DNA of 64,000 nt from Blumeriella jaapii (taxonomy: Eukaryota; Ascomycota; Leotiomycetes; Helotiales; Drepanopezizaceae): contig VWND01000073.1 of assembly GCA_009599575.1 (NCBI GenBank), positions 1,054,001-1,118,000 on the forward strand. Reading direction: 5' to 3'. The notes under the pieces are model-generated. The model did no database searches. It was not told the origin of the DNA and was given only the letters and a program-made list of their open reading frames with translations. Shown piece by piece: positions 33,240 through 45,526 of the stretch; position 1 is the stretch's first letter, and each line of letters opens with the position of its first letter. Made by a program: the position numbers and the translations under genes.

Positions 33240-36200
33240 AAGCTATCCTCGAAGTCCTCGAGATCCAGCCATACCTGAGATGTACACGGGTTGAGCAGTG
33301 GCAAATTAAATCGTACTGTACTTCCCAGGCAGTTATCTCGTCATGAAGATAGACGAAGGGCAAACTCAACAGCAAGAGAAAGACCACCAAATATACATAC
33401 CTATACGTGCTTGTTTGTAGCTCAAATGAGCAGCTACGTGACCTTCGAGCAGACGGGCTGCAGGTGGCCAGCCACATCACACCACCGACGATGTAGGTTT
33501 GATCGCTTGAACCCCAACGCGCATCGTCACAAACGGTACGCATTTCGATTCCCCAACTTCCAAACACAGAAATGCCGGGCGGAGCAAGTCGTCCACCCAA
33601 CAGAAAGAGGTGATCTTCAAACGTGAGGGTGACTTTTTCCGATTAACCGAGAAGCGAGAAAGGGGGTTCGCTTATTCAAGGAATGTGTACCAACCAACGA
33701 GGTGCAAATGCCTCGAGGCCAGCAAGCAGCTTAGCCTCAATACAGTACTGTACTGTACAGTACTGTACAAATCCCGAGTCCCACGTGCGCAGTCGCTTGA
33801 GATCACGAGAAAACCTACGGAATCGGCCCCTTCTCCGGCCCGACGGAAGCAGGTTGGTTGTCGAGACCCCTTGCGACACGCGCGTTTGAGTCGGAGAGAC
33901 ATCTCTTCGAGGCCCCTATGGTCGCGGCACCACGATCGGTATCGTCTCCTTCTCCAAGAGAAAAAAAAGTAGAGCCCGTCGGACTGACTGACTCCCATCC
34001 GTAAACGGCTCTGGACCGCCTCAGTGGGGGGCGCCTGCAATTCGGACCCCCTTCTGCTCATCAAGCGAAGGAAAACAAACCCCCGCGTGAACGACCCAAG
34101 GAAAAAAAAGCACCTTGGCAACTGCGATGGAATCCCCTCGCAGGTGAGACGAAGCGGTAGTACCGTACAGTACAGTACAGCACTTGGCCACGTCTCTGGC
34201 AATGAATGCTCTGGGCTTCGCGCCACGAGTCTAGACGCAGCTCCGAACGTTCCAGACTCAGCCAGCGGTGGGTGGCTTCGTGTCGAAGCAACGAGCGAGC
34301 AAGAGCGAGCTGCATGCAGCCGACGCCTCAATACAACAAGCTGGTGAAGCCAACAAGGCAAAGCCGAATATACTGCACATACTGTCGACTCAGCTCGGCG
34401 GTCACCGTCTCCCTCCCACCCGGAGGACATCTATCTGAACGACCCGTCCGTCGCAAGCGAGGATGTCCCAGGAGCGATGATTGCCAGCCAGCGCGCTGTG
34501 CGCGGAGGAAGCGCGTGCAGTGCTGCGAACCGGGCCTGTCCCTCCCTCCCTCCCTCGGCATCAATGACATCAAGGATCTCCAGATTACCACCAGCATATA
34601 CGAACCGAGTGGTGTATCACCTACCTAGGTACCTATATTTACATGAAACGCGAAGCGAGCGCGCTAGTGGGTAAGTAAACCTTGCCTCGCTCGCGTCCTC
34701 CATCCTACTGTGTACAGTGCAGTAGGAACCATGCGGTCTGGGCTCGTCCAGGATGGCATTCCCGGGCTCCAGGCCCGTTTTAGACGATGACGCAGGTTCG
34801 CAGTGCGATGCTCGTCGAAGGGTGAATCTCGTGGTTTCGTCAGCCGAGGTTCAGACGCGATGGTAGTAGATAGATACCTAGATAAGGTAAGGCAAGGTAC
34901 GAGATACACGATCTGCACCGATGGAAGCGGCTGTTGCGGGATTGCGATCCCAGCGTGAGTCTGTAGGTACTCCTTACATACAGTAGGTCCTGTGCAGTAC
35001 AGTACAGTACAGTACAGTACAGTACAGCTACGATACGATGTTGTACTTACTGTACATATATATATATGTCTCAGTACCTAGTCAAGGATCTCGAATCCGC
35101 GACCGCAACGCACCAACAGCCCTAGCTAGATAGATACTGTAAATACCTACCTACCTACCTAAGCAGTCCGACGATGCCTTTCACCGCGCTGTTACGGAGG
35201 GAGACACACTGTACAGTATGTACAGTAGCAGAGCCCACTCTCTCCCCCCGAGTTGAAGCGTACCTACCTAGCCTGCATGCATGCATCTCCGTAGCGAGCG
35301 AGCCGAGGAACAACACAACACAACACAGCATAAGCGCAGTCCGTACCTACAGTACCTACCTACCTACCTACCTACCTACCTACCTACCTACAGTACCTAG
35401 GTACATACATAAAACCATGGATTCTAGCATCAACGACCACCCCTCCCGTTCGCATAACCTCCCATCCTCCCAACCTCCCAACCGCCACGGCTCTAGCTCT
35501 AGCGTGAAACCCAGAGCGAGGGACGTAAGTAAGCATAAGCAAGCAAGCAAGCAAGCAAGCAAGCACCACCAACAACGGAGCGCGCCTCGTACGGCGCCGG
35601 GAGATGGGCGCGGGCCAGGGCCAGGGGAGGGGAGCGTGCGCTTCATTCAGGACTCTCTCATCTCCGGGCGTGTTGGGTGTTGGAAAGGGCGGCGGGAGGG
35701 GGGGCGGTTCATGCAGGTATGCTGTAGGTAGGTAGGTATAGGTAGGTAGCAGTACGGATAGATAGATGGTCTAGACCTTTGCGTGTGCGTGAATGGAGAG
35801 GGCGGGGGAGGGGATGTCAGAGGGGCATGGATGGGTTTGTGTTTGTGGGGATGCGGTTTGCTACTACAGTAGGTAGGTTGGTAGGTAGGTAGGTAGGTAG
35901 GTAGGTAGGTACCGATGATGATGATGATGGTGGTGATGATGATGATGATAATGATGATGATGATGATGATGATGATAATGATGATGATGATGATGGGGTG
36001 GAGATGAAGGTGGGCGGGAGAACGAGGAGGCTGTTTGTGGGCGCGGATCGCATTCTGAAAAGAGAGGAGTAATCTGAGGGAACGAGGATGGGGGTTTGAC
36101 GGCATCTAGATGGCGGTGCTCGCTGGAGGCAAAGACGACTGACTGACTGACTGACTGGCTGGCTTGGCGAACGGAGAAAGAGTGCTTTGTCTCTGCGGTA

Positions 36201-36751
36201 GGGACTTGGTGCTTCGAAATAAATTATAGTAGGTACTGTAAGGTCATGGTGGTAAGCACCGGGTGTCTCGAAAGACAACAACATGTGTACAAGAAACGGA
36301 TCACCGGCTGCAAAGCCTGGTGTGTTGACGACCGAACATGGTTCGCCGCGGATTTGTCCTCCACTGACTACTCGCTTCTCGTCTCCTCTCTCTTTTCTCT
36401 CCCCCCTCCCCATACCGGCCGGCCCCCCCTTCCCTCTCCCCCTCCCCTCCCCCTTCGTCCGAGAATTGAACTGCCCTCTCTCTTCTCTCCGCAGAAGAAA
36501 GGAGAGGCAGTGAAATTAGATAGTAGTAGAGAGAGCCGTGGCGTAGCCCCCCATCCAAACCCGCGCCCGCTCCCGCTCGGGGGGAGACGGGGAAGCGGTC
36601 CCATGCCGTGGGAGAAGCGCGCCGTGGGTATGCCGACGCCATCCAAACAATCCCCTGCTATCCTGCCCACACGCGCGACTCCCAGCACCGAGACATCAAG
36701 TGCCGGGACCGAGGCGCCTGGCTCGTTCCGGTGCCCCCATCGAGCCGCCAC
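33240..36751. other. Microsatellite-rich intergenic region
   Basis: No confident gene. Runs include TACAGTAC/GTACTGTA palindromic units (33741-33768, 34162-34180, 34994-35028), CTAC runs (35143-35162, 35353-35391), AAGC (35530-35563), GTAG (35873-35912) and ATG with a few ATA units (35914-35995). GACT runs (36136-36160) and a pyrimidine-rich tract at 36380-36490 complete the list. An ATG with a Kozak-like context at 35416 starts a 36-codon frame followed by GTAAGT, but I could not follow it into a credible protein. Confidence 0.6.
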
Positions 36752-38060
36752 TCAGAACAGCCAACTCGCCAGAATGGCGACGAGGGCCAACCCGCCCATG
36801 GACGCGGGGGAGGCCGTCGGCGTCACGGCCGCGGAGAGCACGGCTTGCGCCAAGCTGGAGTTCACGTACGTCGGGCCACAGTGGACGTTGACCTGCATCG
36901 CGGCCGAGACGTACGTCGTCGCCACGGCCTGGCTCCGGTCCGCGCTCGCCGCCTCGAACACGGCCATGGTGTTGTGCAGGCAGGCATCGCAGGTCGGCTG
37001 GCTGCCGCCGACCAGCGAGACGTTCAGCGGCAGGAAGTAGATGTACGAATCGGCCGGGCTCGAGGTGTTGGTGATGGCGTTGGCGAAGCAGTACGCCGAC
37101 GTGACCGGGTGGCGCAGACACGAGGCCGTGTAGAGCGTCTTGTAGGCCGTCAGGCCGAGGAAGGCTTCCTCGATGAGGGGGTTCGCAGCTGGAGGTCTCC
37201 GGCGCAGGTGGAAGGGAGGGTCATGTTGCCCGCGAAATGCGACATGAGGGCGCTGCAGGTGGAAACATCGGCCGCACAGGACCGGTCCAGCGTCTGGGTG
37301 ATGCGCACGAACGACTTGGTCGTCTGAAAGAAGGAGATGGAGTTCTGTGGTGACGGGTCAGCGCCGGTCGGGGACGCCGGAGTGGGGGAGAGGCGCTTAC
37401 GCGGAGCAGCATGGAGAAGGGAAGGCATTTGTTGAAGGTCGGGTCCGTCAGCACCCGCGACATGAAGGCATTGCAGTCTTCCGTGACGTTGTTGTTGAAG
37501 CCCGTGTCGAAAGGGACGGGGTATGCGTCGTCCCCCGCCGCGGCGGCCCCGTCGTCGGCCGTCGTCGGCGCCAGCTTGGAGGATGCAGACGATTCCTTCG
37601 CCGGTGTGGTCGCGCCCAAATCGCCGGCGTCCTCGCGACGACGTCTGAGATCCCCCGCGACATCGACGGGCAACGAGGCCTTCGCCGCCTCCCCCGCCGG
37701 CCGGCCATCCACCCAGAGCGGCCCCGATCGCGCCAGGTGCTGGAGGGTCGATGCCGACGACGCGAACACGGCGTCTCGGGTCTCGACGTCGACCATCTGC
37801 TCATCGATGTAGACGTGCGGCAATGCCGACGACATCGTCAGACAGCTCGCGAGGACGAGACCGAGACACAGAAGCCATGGGGAGCGGGGGCGGCGGCGGC
37901 GGCGGCCATGGCGTTGTCTGGACACCGGGACGGGGGCGCGGCGAGATGGGGGCGACGGCGACGGCGACGGTTGGGCATCCCGCGCGCGCGCGACGCGGCT
38001 CCCCACGCTGGATCGCCGGTCGTCGTCCATCATGTCTTCGGTGGCAGATGAAATGGGCAT
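36752..38060 (-). pseudogene. Secreted/GPI-type DUF7729-like protein gene with one frame break
   Basis: Exon 1 runs 38060-37401 and exon 2 37344-36752, split by a 56-bp intron (GTAAGC...CACAG). The N-terminus is Arg-rich, then a hydrophobic signal-anchor (SPWLLCLGLVLASCLTMSSA). The conserved core begins YPVPFDTGFNNNVTEDC near residue 180 and includes FNKCLPFSMLLR, then NSISFFQTT after the intron. Pairs of Cys, several N-glycosylation sites and a hydrophobic C-terminal tail (MGGLALVAILASWLF) fit a GPI-anchored wall or surface protein. I believe the family is catalogued as DUF7729; its function is unknown. The frame breaks at 37184-37188, where five bases lie between the GDLQ and NPLIEEAF codons instead of a multiple of three; no intron fits. 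Otherwise the gene is intact (about 417 residues). Confidence 0.78.
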
Positions 38061-38343
38061 GTCGAGGTCCGAGGGGCTTTATGATCGTGGGCCCAGCATT
38101 GGTCCGGTGCGGCGACGTCGACAGACACACTCGTGGTTCCGCGTGCCAGAGGCAATCGTGCATTCCACGCGCCAGCTGCGAAGAGAGGGCCGTCGTCGAC
38201 CGTCGTACAGCACCAGGGCCGGCGGGCGGCGGCCGTCGAGCGTCGTGGTCTTATGTGGCCGTGGCAGCGGACGTTCTATTTTCTTCGCCCGCGAGTCCTC
38301 CGCTTCCTTTCCACTCCGTCGATTCCGGGCACCCCACGCAGAG

Positions 38344-38430
38344 AAACGAGTGACTGGGAAACGAGTGACTGGGAAACGAGTGACTGGGAAACGAGTGACT
38401 GGGAAACGAGTGACTGGGAATCGAGTGACG
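38344..38430. repeat. 15-bp minisatellite, about 6 units
   Basis: The unit is AAACGAGTGACTGGG, repeated head to tail. The last unit is altered (AATCGAGTGACGGG). It lies about 285 bp upstream of the DUF7729-like gene start. Confidence 0.93.
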
Positions 38431-38792
38431 GGAGTTGGGAGCGGGCGCGCGCGGATGGAGGATTCGGGTCCGCGAGGCCTGGATCCCAGATGGAATCGCT
38501 GTCGAGGAATGCAAGGGCGCACTCCTGTTGTTGATCTCGAAGCGAGCGACGGTTTGGGGGGGGGCACGGCATCCTTTTGTTCGGCTGCGGTGCGGCCTCC
38601 CTGGTCCACACTGGCATGTCAACACTGGTCAACACTGGTGGAATGACAGGGACACGCCCTTGCGGAGGCCAGGGGCGGCCATGATGCTCTGTGTACACAG
38701 TACGTGCTGTATGTACATGACATCGTACCAAACTGTACTGTGGACGCACTGGATGGGCCGGTGCAAGACAGTCGGTAGATCAGATGGCTACG

Positions 38793-38965
38793 GTACATAC
38801 GGTACATACATACGGTACATACTGTACATACTGTACATACTGTACATACTGTACATACGGTACATACATACGGTACATACATACTGTACATACTGTACAT
38901 ACGGTACATACGGTACATACATAATGTACATACATACTTACAGTACATACTTACATACATCCTGT
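38793..38965. repeat. GTACATACTG-type microsatellite tract
   Basis: Interrupted runs of GTACATACT, GTACATACG and CATACATA. The element at 38978-39512 is inserted at its right edge. Confidence 0.88.
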
Positions 38966-38975
38966 ACATACACAC

Positions 38976-39514
38976 TACACAGTCTATCGGTTAAGTATTA
39001 TTCCTGGTCAAGCAGGGATAATTTCACCTTAGCTCAATCAGGTAGTAACTCAACTTTCGGTAAGCTTCCACGAAATACGACAAATTTGAAAAATATAAGA
39101 CACGGGCAAAACTTTGTATTATATTCTAATTTCTCACGCAATACCACGCAACGCAACGCAATAGCTTCAGCTTCTACTTCAGCTTTTGTTCCAGCTGTTA
39201 TATTAGCTTTTAGACGTTTAAAAGCTTCTGATTTAACTCTAGGTCAGCAACGTGATATTAGCTTGCTTTATTTAATCGGTGTCAAGCTGTTATCAACGCC
39301 GAAACCAGATTTGCAGATTTGCAGAAAATCAAAATATTTCATATTATACACTCGAAAGCAGTTCTCAAACTTCGTATTTGTCGTAATTTGTATACGTATA
39401 CCTTGTAAAAGTTAATTTTATTATTCCATGAAATACTACTTGGTTAGGTCAAGTTTTGTCTCCACACCCCCACTGTTTTTAACCAGGAATAATACTTAAC
39501 CGATAGACTGTGTA
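38976..39514. mobile_element. 535-bp MITE with 31-bp terminal inverted repeats and TA duplication
   Basis: The element (38978-39512) begins CACAGTCTATCGGTTAAG and ends with the exact reverse complement; the inverted repeats match over 31 bp. A TA dinucleotide lies directly outside each end (38976-38977, 39513-39514). That is the Tc1/mariner-Pogo/Fot1 superfamily signature. The inside is AT-rich, has no transposase frame and is unlike the flanking microsatellites. It must have been mobilised by a transposase encoded elsewhere. Perfect inverted repeats suggest it is young or was spared RIP because it is short. Confidence 0.9.
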
Positions 39515-41021
39515 CACGCCACCATCTCTGCTACCGACAAGAGCAGCCCTTCAGCGGTGCCATATCAGGATCGCCCCACCATGATACTGTACCCACCGTA
39601 CAGAACTGTACTGTACAGTACAGTACATACATACTGTACATACATACATACACACATACACACAGTAGTACAGTACACACACACACACACACAACCTCCC
39701 ACGCGCAAACCCTCCCCCGCTTGGGCGTCCTACCGCCAGAGACTCACTCGGCCAGACGGTCCAGAGCCGAGACCGCGGCGGAAATGAACGTCCCAAGTCC
39801 AGACCGACCGACGGCCCTGAAGCGCGGAAACTCTGTCTCCTGCCTGACCCCGTCCCCTGCCACCAATCACGCCGCCGTTCCAGAAGGTGGGTAAGCCGCG
39901 AAGGTTGGGAGCCGCAGCGCCTCGTACGGGCGACGGAAAGTATAGGCGAGCGGTCGTCCAGAGAGGGATGGATGGATGTGTGTACGAGCCGGCTCGTGAG
40001 GGCGCGGAGAACTGTACTGAACTTCGCTCTGTGCTGTACTGTACTGTACTGTGAGCTTGGTATGTATGTGTGTATGTATGTATGTATGTATGTATGTATG
40101 TGTGTATGTGTGTGTGTACATGTATGTATGGCATGCTTGGTCTCATGGACACCAGCGAGGGATCGAACCCGCATCCAGCGCACCCGAACACGCAAGCCTG
40201 TGTCCGCCGGTGGCCGCACAGCGAGGGCTCCCAGACGGCCGGCCAACGCATCGTGGCGATGCGTGGTGTCTCTGGCGCCTTCGCCGACGCGGCTAGGCTC
40301 CGCCATTCATTGCCTTTCGTCCACAACATGATGGTCTAAGTTTATTCGGCTTTCTCCTTCTCCTTTCCCTCTCCCTTTCCTTTCCCTTTTCCTTTTCCTT
40401 TTTCCTTTCCTTTTCCTTTCCTCTTCCTTTCCTTTTCCTTTTCCTTCCTCCCACGAAGTCTTGTATCGCACTGCACACGAGTCGCGGCGTGAAACGTATC
40501 CAACTCCGAACTCAAACCGCCTTTCTTTACTCTCGCTTAGCGCTTAATCTCGCTCTCCAGTACAAACAGTACACACGGTCGGTACCTACGTACAGTACCA
40601 GCCAGCCCGCCAGCGAGGAACAAGACATCCAACAAAAATCCAGAGATGCGCCGCCATCAGGATCAGTGCGGTCGGAAGCAAGTACAGTACTGCAAGTGAT
40701 TGATGTCCCACGTGCGTCGCCCACGGCCTGCTCCACCACCTCTTCTCCCCCCCGTTGCGAGCGCGACACACGCCAGCCCTCAAGCTCGGTCCGGCGCCCT
40801 GCCATCCCGTCCGTCCCCGGGGCCCCCAAACCCCCTCCGCCAGCCGGACCGCCGGTGACCTGCCCCCGTCGAGTGCCCGAAATCCAATCTCCTCGTCAGC
40901 GCTCACGTGTTTATGTGTTTGAGTGTTTGTCTCTCTCACTCACTCACTCACCCCAGCAACACACCAAAAAGGCAACACACCAAAAAGACAACCCCCCCTC
41001 CCCCCCCTCAACCCCAAAAAG
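39515..41021. other. Microsatellite-rich intergenic region
   Basis: TACAGTACATAC and CACA runs lie at 39610-39695, GTAT/GTGT runs at 40060-40130, and a long pyrimidine tract (CTTTTCC-type) at 40350-40450. No frame has a domain or plausible splice structure. Confidence 0.6.
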
Positions 41022-41029
41022 AAAAAAAA
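41022..41029 (-). terminator. Pol III terminator of the 5S gene
   Basis: A run of A in the plus strand, hence T on the coding strand, starts directly after the 3' end of the 5S gene. This is the usual RNA polymerase III stop signal. Confidence 0.85.
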
Positions 41030-41148
41030 ACATACGACAGCAGGTATTCGCTGGTGGTCACCCACCCAACTACTAATCTGCCGATCTGAGGCTTGTGTAT
41101 GGCAGAGCGGACGGGATGCCCAATTCTCCTCAGTCTATGGTCGTATGT
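41030..41148 (-). rRNA. 5S ribosomal RNA (dispersed single gene)
   Basis: 119 nt on the minus strand. It starts ACATACGACCATAG and ends CTGTCGTATGT, so the ends pair as helix I. Inside are the conserved fungal 5S features: ATCCCGTCCGCTCT (loop A/B region) and the AGTAGTTGGGTGGGTGACC stretch with the internal promoter C-box region and CAGCGAATACC. Length fits (fungal 5S is 118-120 nt). A T-run follows. It stands alone, without 18S/28S genes, as is typical of many filamentous ascomycetes. Confidence 0.96.
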
Positions 41149-44100
41149 GGAGGTGGAGGGGGTTGTGAGGATATAGATAGTGTTTCACGGTACAGGACAG
41201 GACCACGACGCTCGCCGTGAGAACGTGGATCCCGCCCGGCCACGCTACTGCAATAATCGGCTGTAACCGCATGATCAGCCGCTGTCTCGAGGCCTGGATT
41301 TAAGCATGTCCCTTGGCCCTGTGCTGTGCTGTGGTGTGCTGTGGTGCTACAAGCCACTCCTTGTCTTACATACTGTACCTATTGTATATACAGTACAGTA
41401 CATACAGTACAGTACATACAGTATGTACATACCGCGACGGAGAAGCACCCGTCCGCTTCACCAGCAATCGCGGCCGTGAACTCGCGGCGACTTATTCATC
41501 CGCGACGATGCCATCGCATCCCATGCCACGCACACCGTGTGCTTGCCAGCCTACCTACCCCCCACGACGGACGAGATTGGAAAAGCCCCGTGGCAGCGCT
41601 GCTCAGCTCAGCTCGGGTTACTGTGCTGTGCTGTGCTGTAGGTTTATCAGATAATACGCTTGTTCAGCCCGCCCGCCCGCCCGCTTCGCCATATGTTTAC
41701 TTCGAGTCAAGAGGCATTCTTTCTTTGCCTTCGGCGCATCCTGCCGCGTGCCAGTGTGGATGGATTTCCTCTCTGTCCGGAACGGATGCGGCGCGAGGCG
41801 AGGCGAGGCGAGCCCGGGTGATCGATCAGGTAGGTAGGTGTAGAGGTAGCTCCTAGGCGAGCCGAGAGGAAAACAACGAGGGCGGCCGGCACTGACAGGT
41901 CAAACGGAGTGGTGCAGAGAAGCCTTGCAGGGCGGGAATCGCGAAGGCCATGTATAAGCATAAGGTACATACTCACGTTGATGAGCAAGGTGAAGGTGCC
42001 AAGTAGCGAATACGGTTTAGACGCTGTGGGTTTGTCACCAGAACCGCGTGCAACGCTGTATACACTGTATTGTAATGTACATGTTTCCCTTTCATGAGCC
42101 CTCTGTAGCTCGCGAATTTGCATCGGTTTCCAACGGGTCTCTGTATGTCCCAGCTTTCAGCCCCCGTTGAACACGGGCTAAATCATGATGTTCAGCTGAA
42201 CACTTGAAGAGAAACCTCTCAGTACCGGATTTGTAGCGGGCAAAACGTGGATCTAAAAATACCCAGACTCTGCGCGTACGACGCCTGGGGCAGGATCCGA
42301 GACTTCTCGTCAGCGCCGCATTTGCTTGTGCTTGTGGCGAGAGCTTTCCTCTCCTTGGTCGTAGATGCGTAGCCTTGCCGTCAAGAGTCGAAGGGGTGTG
42401 GGTACGAGGGATTGAGACCCCATTGACCGAAACTACCTATCGAGCCCGGCATCGCATTTGGAGCCCTGGATAGGTCAGGTGTTGACAATAAAGTAAAGGA
42501 GCGAAATCGGGGGTCGGGCCCTCTTTCTCTCTTGCCTGAATCGAGGTTTGCGGGTCGATGCCCAACTGTCGCCTCAAGATGCGCGCGCTCAATCTCGCGG
42601 TGAAGATGTACAGCTTTAGCAAGTTTCCCGGGTGTGATGGGAACCGGAAAGCTGGATTGAGACTGCGACGACGACGATATCATGGCAGTGAAGATCTGAA
42701 CATTGCAGAAGCGAGATCTGTTGTCGGCAAAGGAAAATCGAACGCCGCGTCAAGCTTTTATCTTCCTTCGTCTGCAGAGGGATTCATCTACGCGTGAAGA
42801 AAATGCTACAGCGCGGCGGAATGGCACGAGGATTAGTCCAAAGACAGCAAATCTCGTAGGTCGACGAAATCAGAGTCTCTCTTGCCTTCGCACTTTGAGT
42901 GGTCGAAGAATAGGTTGGCGGTCTGGGTTAAAGTACGAATGAAGTGACACGCACGGGAAGTGGAAGGGTTGAGGCGAGAATGTGAGCTGTCGCTGACACC
43001 GTGGCGGAGCAATTGTGCCGCCACAAGCAGATTGGCAGGCAGTAGGACGATGTTTTTCATTTTGTCACAAACTTCGTCTGCTCTGGTTGAGGTGAAATGT
43101 GTGACCACGCCGCGTGAAGCTGACAGTCACAGATTGGCAACTTCAAAACAACCAGCTGCTTTTCATCGTCATCTATCTTGAACAGATCAAGTCCAGACCA
43201 GGCGCGACTAGCTTTCAACCTGTATCAAGACCAGGATTGATTCTTAGCAAAGCATCTGTGGATTCCGTCGCCAGAAGACAGAAGACCAGTGTCCAACTCT
43301 TTTTCCAAAAAAAAAAAAAAAAAAAAAGCTGAAATAAACAGGGATAACGGCAAGGCAGCCCCAGAAGCCCACTTAAAACCTCGTCCCTCGATACTACCAT
43401 CTTACTCTTCTTAGGATGCCGCTGACGAGACGTCCAACTTGAAAGTGCTCCATCGTCCGTGATGTCGAAAAGCTCGGAGCCGTGACACTTCTTCAAAACA
43501 TCGAATGCGCATTTGCGGATATCATTGCCGAAAGCGCTATCCAAACCGAACCACATCGAGACCATCTGGAAGAAAGCCCATAGCAAGCAAATATGAAATA
43601 GATAGATCTCAAAACAAACCCCAGCATCAGAGTGAAGCAGGAGATGAAGATAAATGACCAGCATACCCTACCCCATCGCTTTCTCCGCCGCCTGATTGTG
43701 TGATTAAGCATTTTTCTACTCTACTTACCTAGGTACCTACTTACCTCGAGTGCTATCCGCACAAGTGAATCATGACTAACTACCGACGAAACGAAACCCG
43801 CCACGGCGGCCAGATCGAATACTTATTGCGTGTGGCTTCACCTTTCTGGTCGTTGCTCTCTCTCTCTCCGCCTGGGTGATAGATGGGAAAGCTGCATGTG
43901 AGCTGAACAGGCTACCTTTCTAGAGGCACTTACTTGAGAGACGAGGAAAAGCACGTGATACGATCTGCGACAGCTGTGTACATACAGTGCTGTATGTATG
44001 TAGATGCCGTATCTACCTAGGCAATGTTTTAGCATGTATCTCTCAAAGGCGCACTTTACATATGCATATGGATACAGCTCCCTGTTGCCCACTCAATGAT

Positions 44101-45130
44101 ACACTAAATGAACCCCCCTCAACGCGAGAGGGGGAACGCCAGATATTCCTCAGCAGCACTCGCTCGCGCAGGTACTGTACGGTAGAGGGGTGCGCTGGTT
44201 GGGTGGGTGCGTGAGCGATGCGATCTACACACCGGGGCGGGGGGAATAAGGGGGGAGGGAAGGGTTTGTTTTGAACGGGATGGTAAGCGAGAGCGGGGAT
44301 CGACGAGCTTGCAGCGAGGTTGCGACGGGGCTTTGCGACCGATGGATTTCTGATGGTGATAGTCGTTTATCACTTGGAATGAGGAATCGTGAGAGCCACA
44401 AGCTCGGGCTGGTTTGGACTGGGACTTTCTTTTTATGAGATAGAGAGAAAGAGAGAGAGACGCTGTACCGTAATGATTCGACACGACGGTAGCAAAGCAC
44501 GAGTCCCAATCGGTCCACACTCTACTCCCGACGCACACAACACGATTGCTCAAAAGCAGATCTCTCTCGGTACAGGATGTAGGTAGGTACAGTAATTCTC
44601 CGAGAGGCGACGGTGGGCGGCCGGGCGGCACAGGGTCCTTCTATCCTCTAGGATCTGTGTACACACATACAGTACTCTCCCAAATCGCCTGCGTCTTGGT
44701 GCGTTTTCCGCAGAACCTCGATGCTGGCTTGCTTTTGGCGACTTGCAACCACACAACACACCAGAAAGGGGTTGACTTGCTGGCCTGTGGAGATCTGGTG
44801 GTTCGGGAGAGTCATGTGATGTGCTTATGGCATTGAGATGGATTGTTGTGTTAGGATACATGTGATTTAGATATCTTTGCGGCTTGCGCCTTGCTCGGTA
44901 TTGTACAAAACGTGAGTTGGTATGTGTGTATGCGTCTTGTGCTTGCAAAGATGTCATGAAGTTTCGGTCGTGTTCCCTGACTGAAAAAGATCCCCCGATT
45001 CTCCCAAAGTCAGACCATCTCTTTCATACTATACGATACCTCTTACTGTGCCACTTGTTGTGCCATACAAACCTCGGTGCGAACCACATCGGAGCCAGCT
45101 CTCATCTGGCTCTCAAATCGACCTTCATAT
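41149..45130. other. Gene-poor region, possible fragment of an unknown gene
   Basis: No confident gene. Minus-strand sequence at about 43393-43560 reads as a coding-like exon (MVSMWFGLDSAFGNDIR... to HPKKS). It is bordered by CTTCCAG upstream and GTAAGA downstream, so a spliced gene of unknown family may lie around 42830-43710. TACAGTA units occur at 41390-41430 and 43975-43995, and an A21 run at 43308-43327. Confidence 0.35.
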
Positions 45131-45526
45131 TCAAGCATCCGTTGCAGGCCCACGTCCCTTCTCGACATCAGCGCGAGCATCTGCCAACTCGGCTTCATCG
45201 CCCTCACTCACATCCCCGCTCCTCCTGCTCCTCCTCCTCTCCCTCTCCTCGTCCACCAGCCCCAAGGCCAGCCCAACATCGCCTGCATTCTCCCCTCGAC
45301 CGCTCACGCTCTCCACCGGCCGCCAATACCGCACGCTGAAGATCGCGCCCGGCCGCGCGCCCTTCTTCACTTCGGCCCGGTAGATCCAGGCCAGCGCGAA
45401 CGGCGAGAGCGCGAGCAGACTGCCGACGAAGGCGAGGGTGTAGGATCGCGTGTCCGGGTGATCGACGTACCGAACGTTCAAGACGAAGCCAAGGATGATG
45501 GCCAGCGAGACGAGCTCTTTGAACAT
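45131..45526 (-). CDS. Small predicted membrane protein, function unknown
   Basis: 131 codons from the ATG at 45526 to the stop at 45131. Two hydrophobic segments follow one another: residues 5-20 (LVSLAIILGFVLNV) and 30-50 (LAFVGSLLALSPFALAWIY). A short conserved-looking piece (RPGAIFSVRYWRPVE) and a highly charged C-terminal tail (ERERRRSRR) complete it. It has the layout of a small endomembrane protein. I recognise no named family, and an upstream exon or different 3' end cannot be excluded. Confidence 0.5.
   Translation of the reverse strand: MFKELVSLAIILGFVLNVRYVDHPDTRSYTLAFVGSLLALSPFALAWIYRAEVKKGARPGAIFSVRYWRPVESVSGRGENAGDVGLALGLVDEERERRRSRRSGDVSEGDEAELADARADVEKGRGPATDA

Larger units (their letters stand above)
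38061..38977. other. Upstream region with minisatellite and TACATACTG-type repeats
   Basis: No gene supported. It holds the 15-bp minisatellite (38344-38430), then a long run of GTACATACT/GTACATACG units (about 38793-38965) that abuts the MITE. Confidence 0.6.

Noticed and set aside
33672..34430. 252-codon open frame on the minus strand
   Set aside because: It spans palindromic TACAGTAC microsatellites, has no domain and overlaps several equally long frames; composition effect.
35174..35731. 185-codon plus-strand frame with THR/PRO and SKHKQASKQ repeats
   Set aside because: Translated microsatellite (CTAC and AAGC runs). A real small exon starting at 35416 cannot be excluded but is not supported.
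40142..40240. tRNA-like 3' end (GGGTTCGATCCC on the minus strand)
   Set aside because: The T-stem does not pair over five bases and no acceptor or anticodon stem can be built.
40489..41076. 195-codon plus-strand frame
   Set aside because: Low-complexity Pro/Ser-rich translation that runs into the 5S rRNA gene on the other strand.
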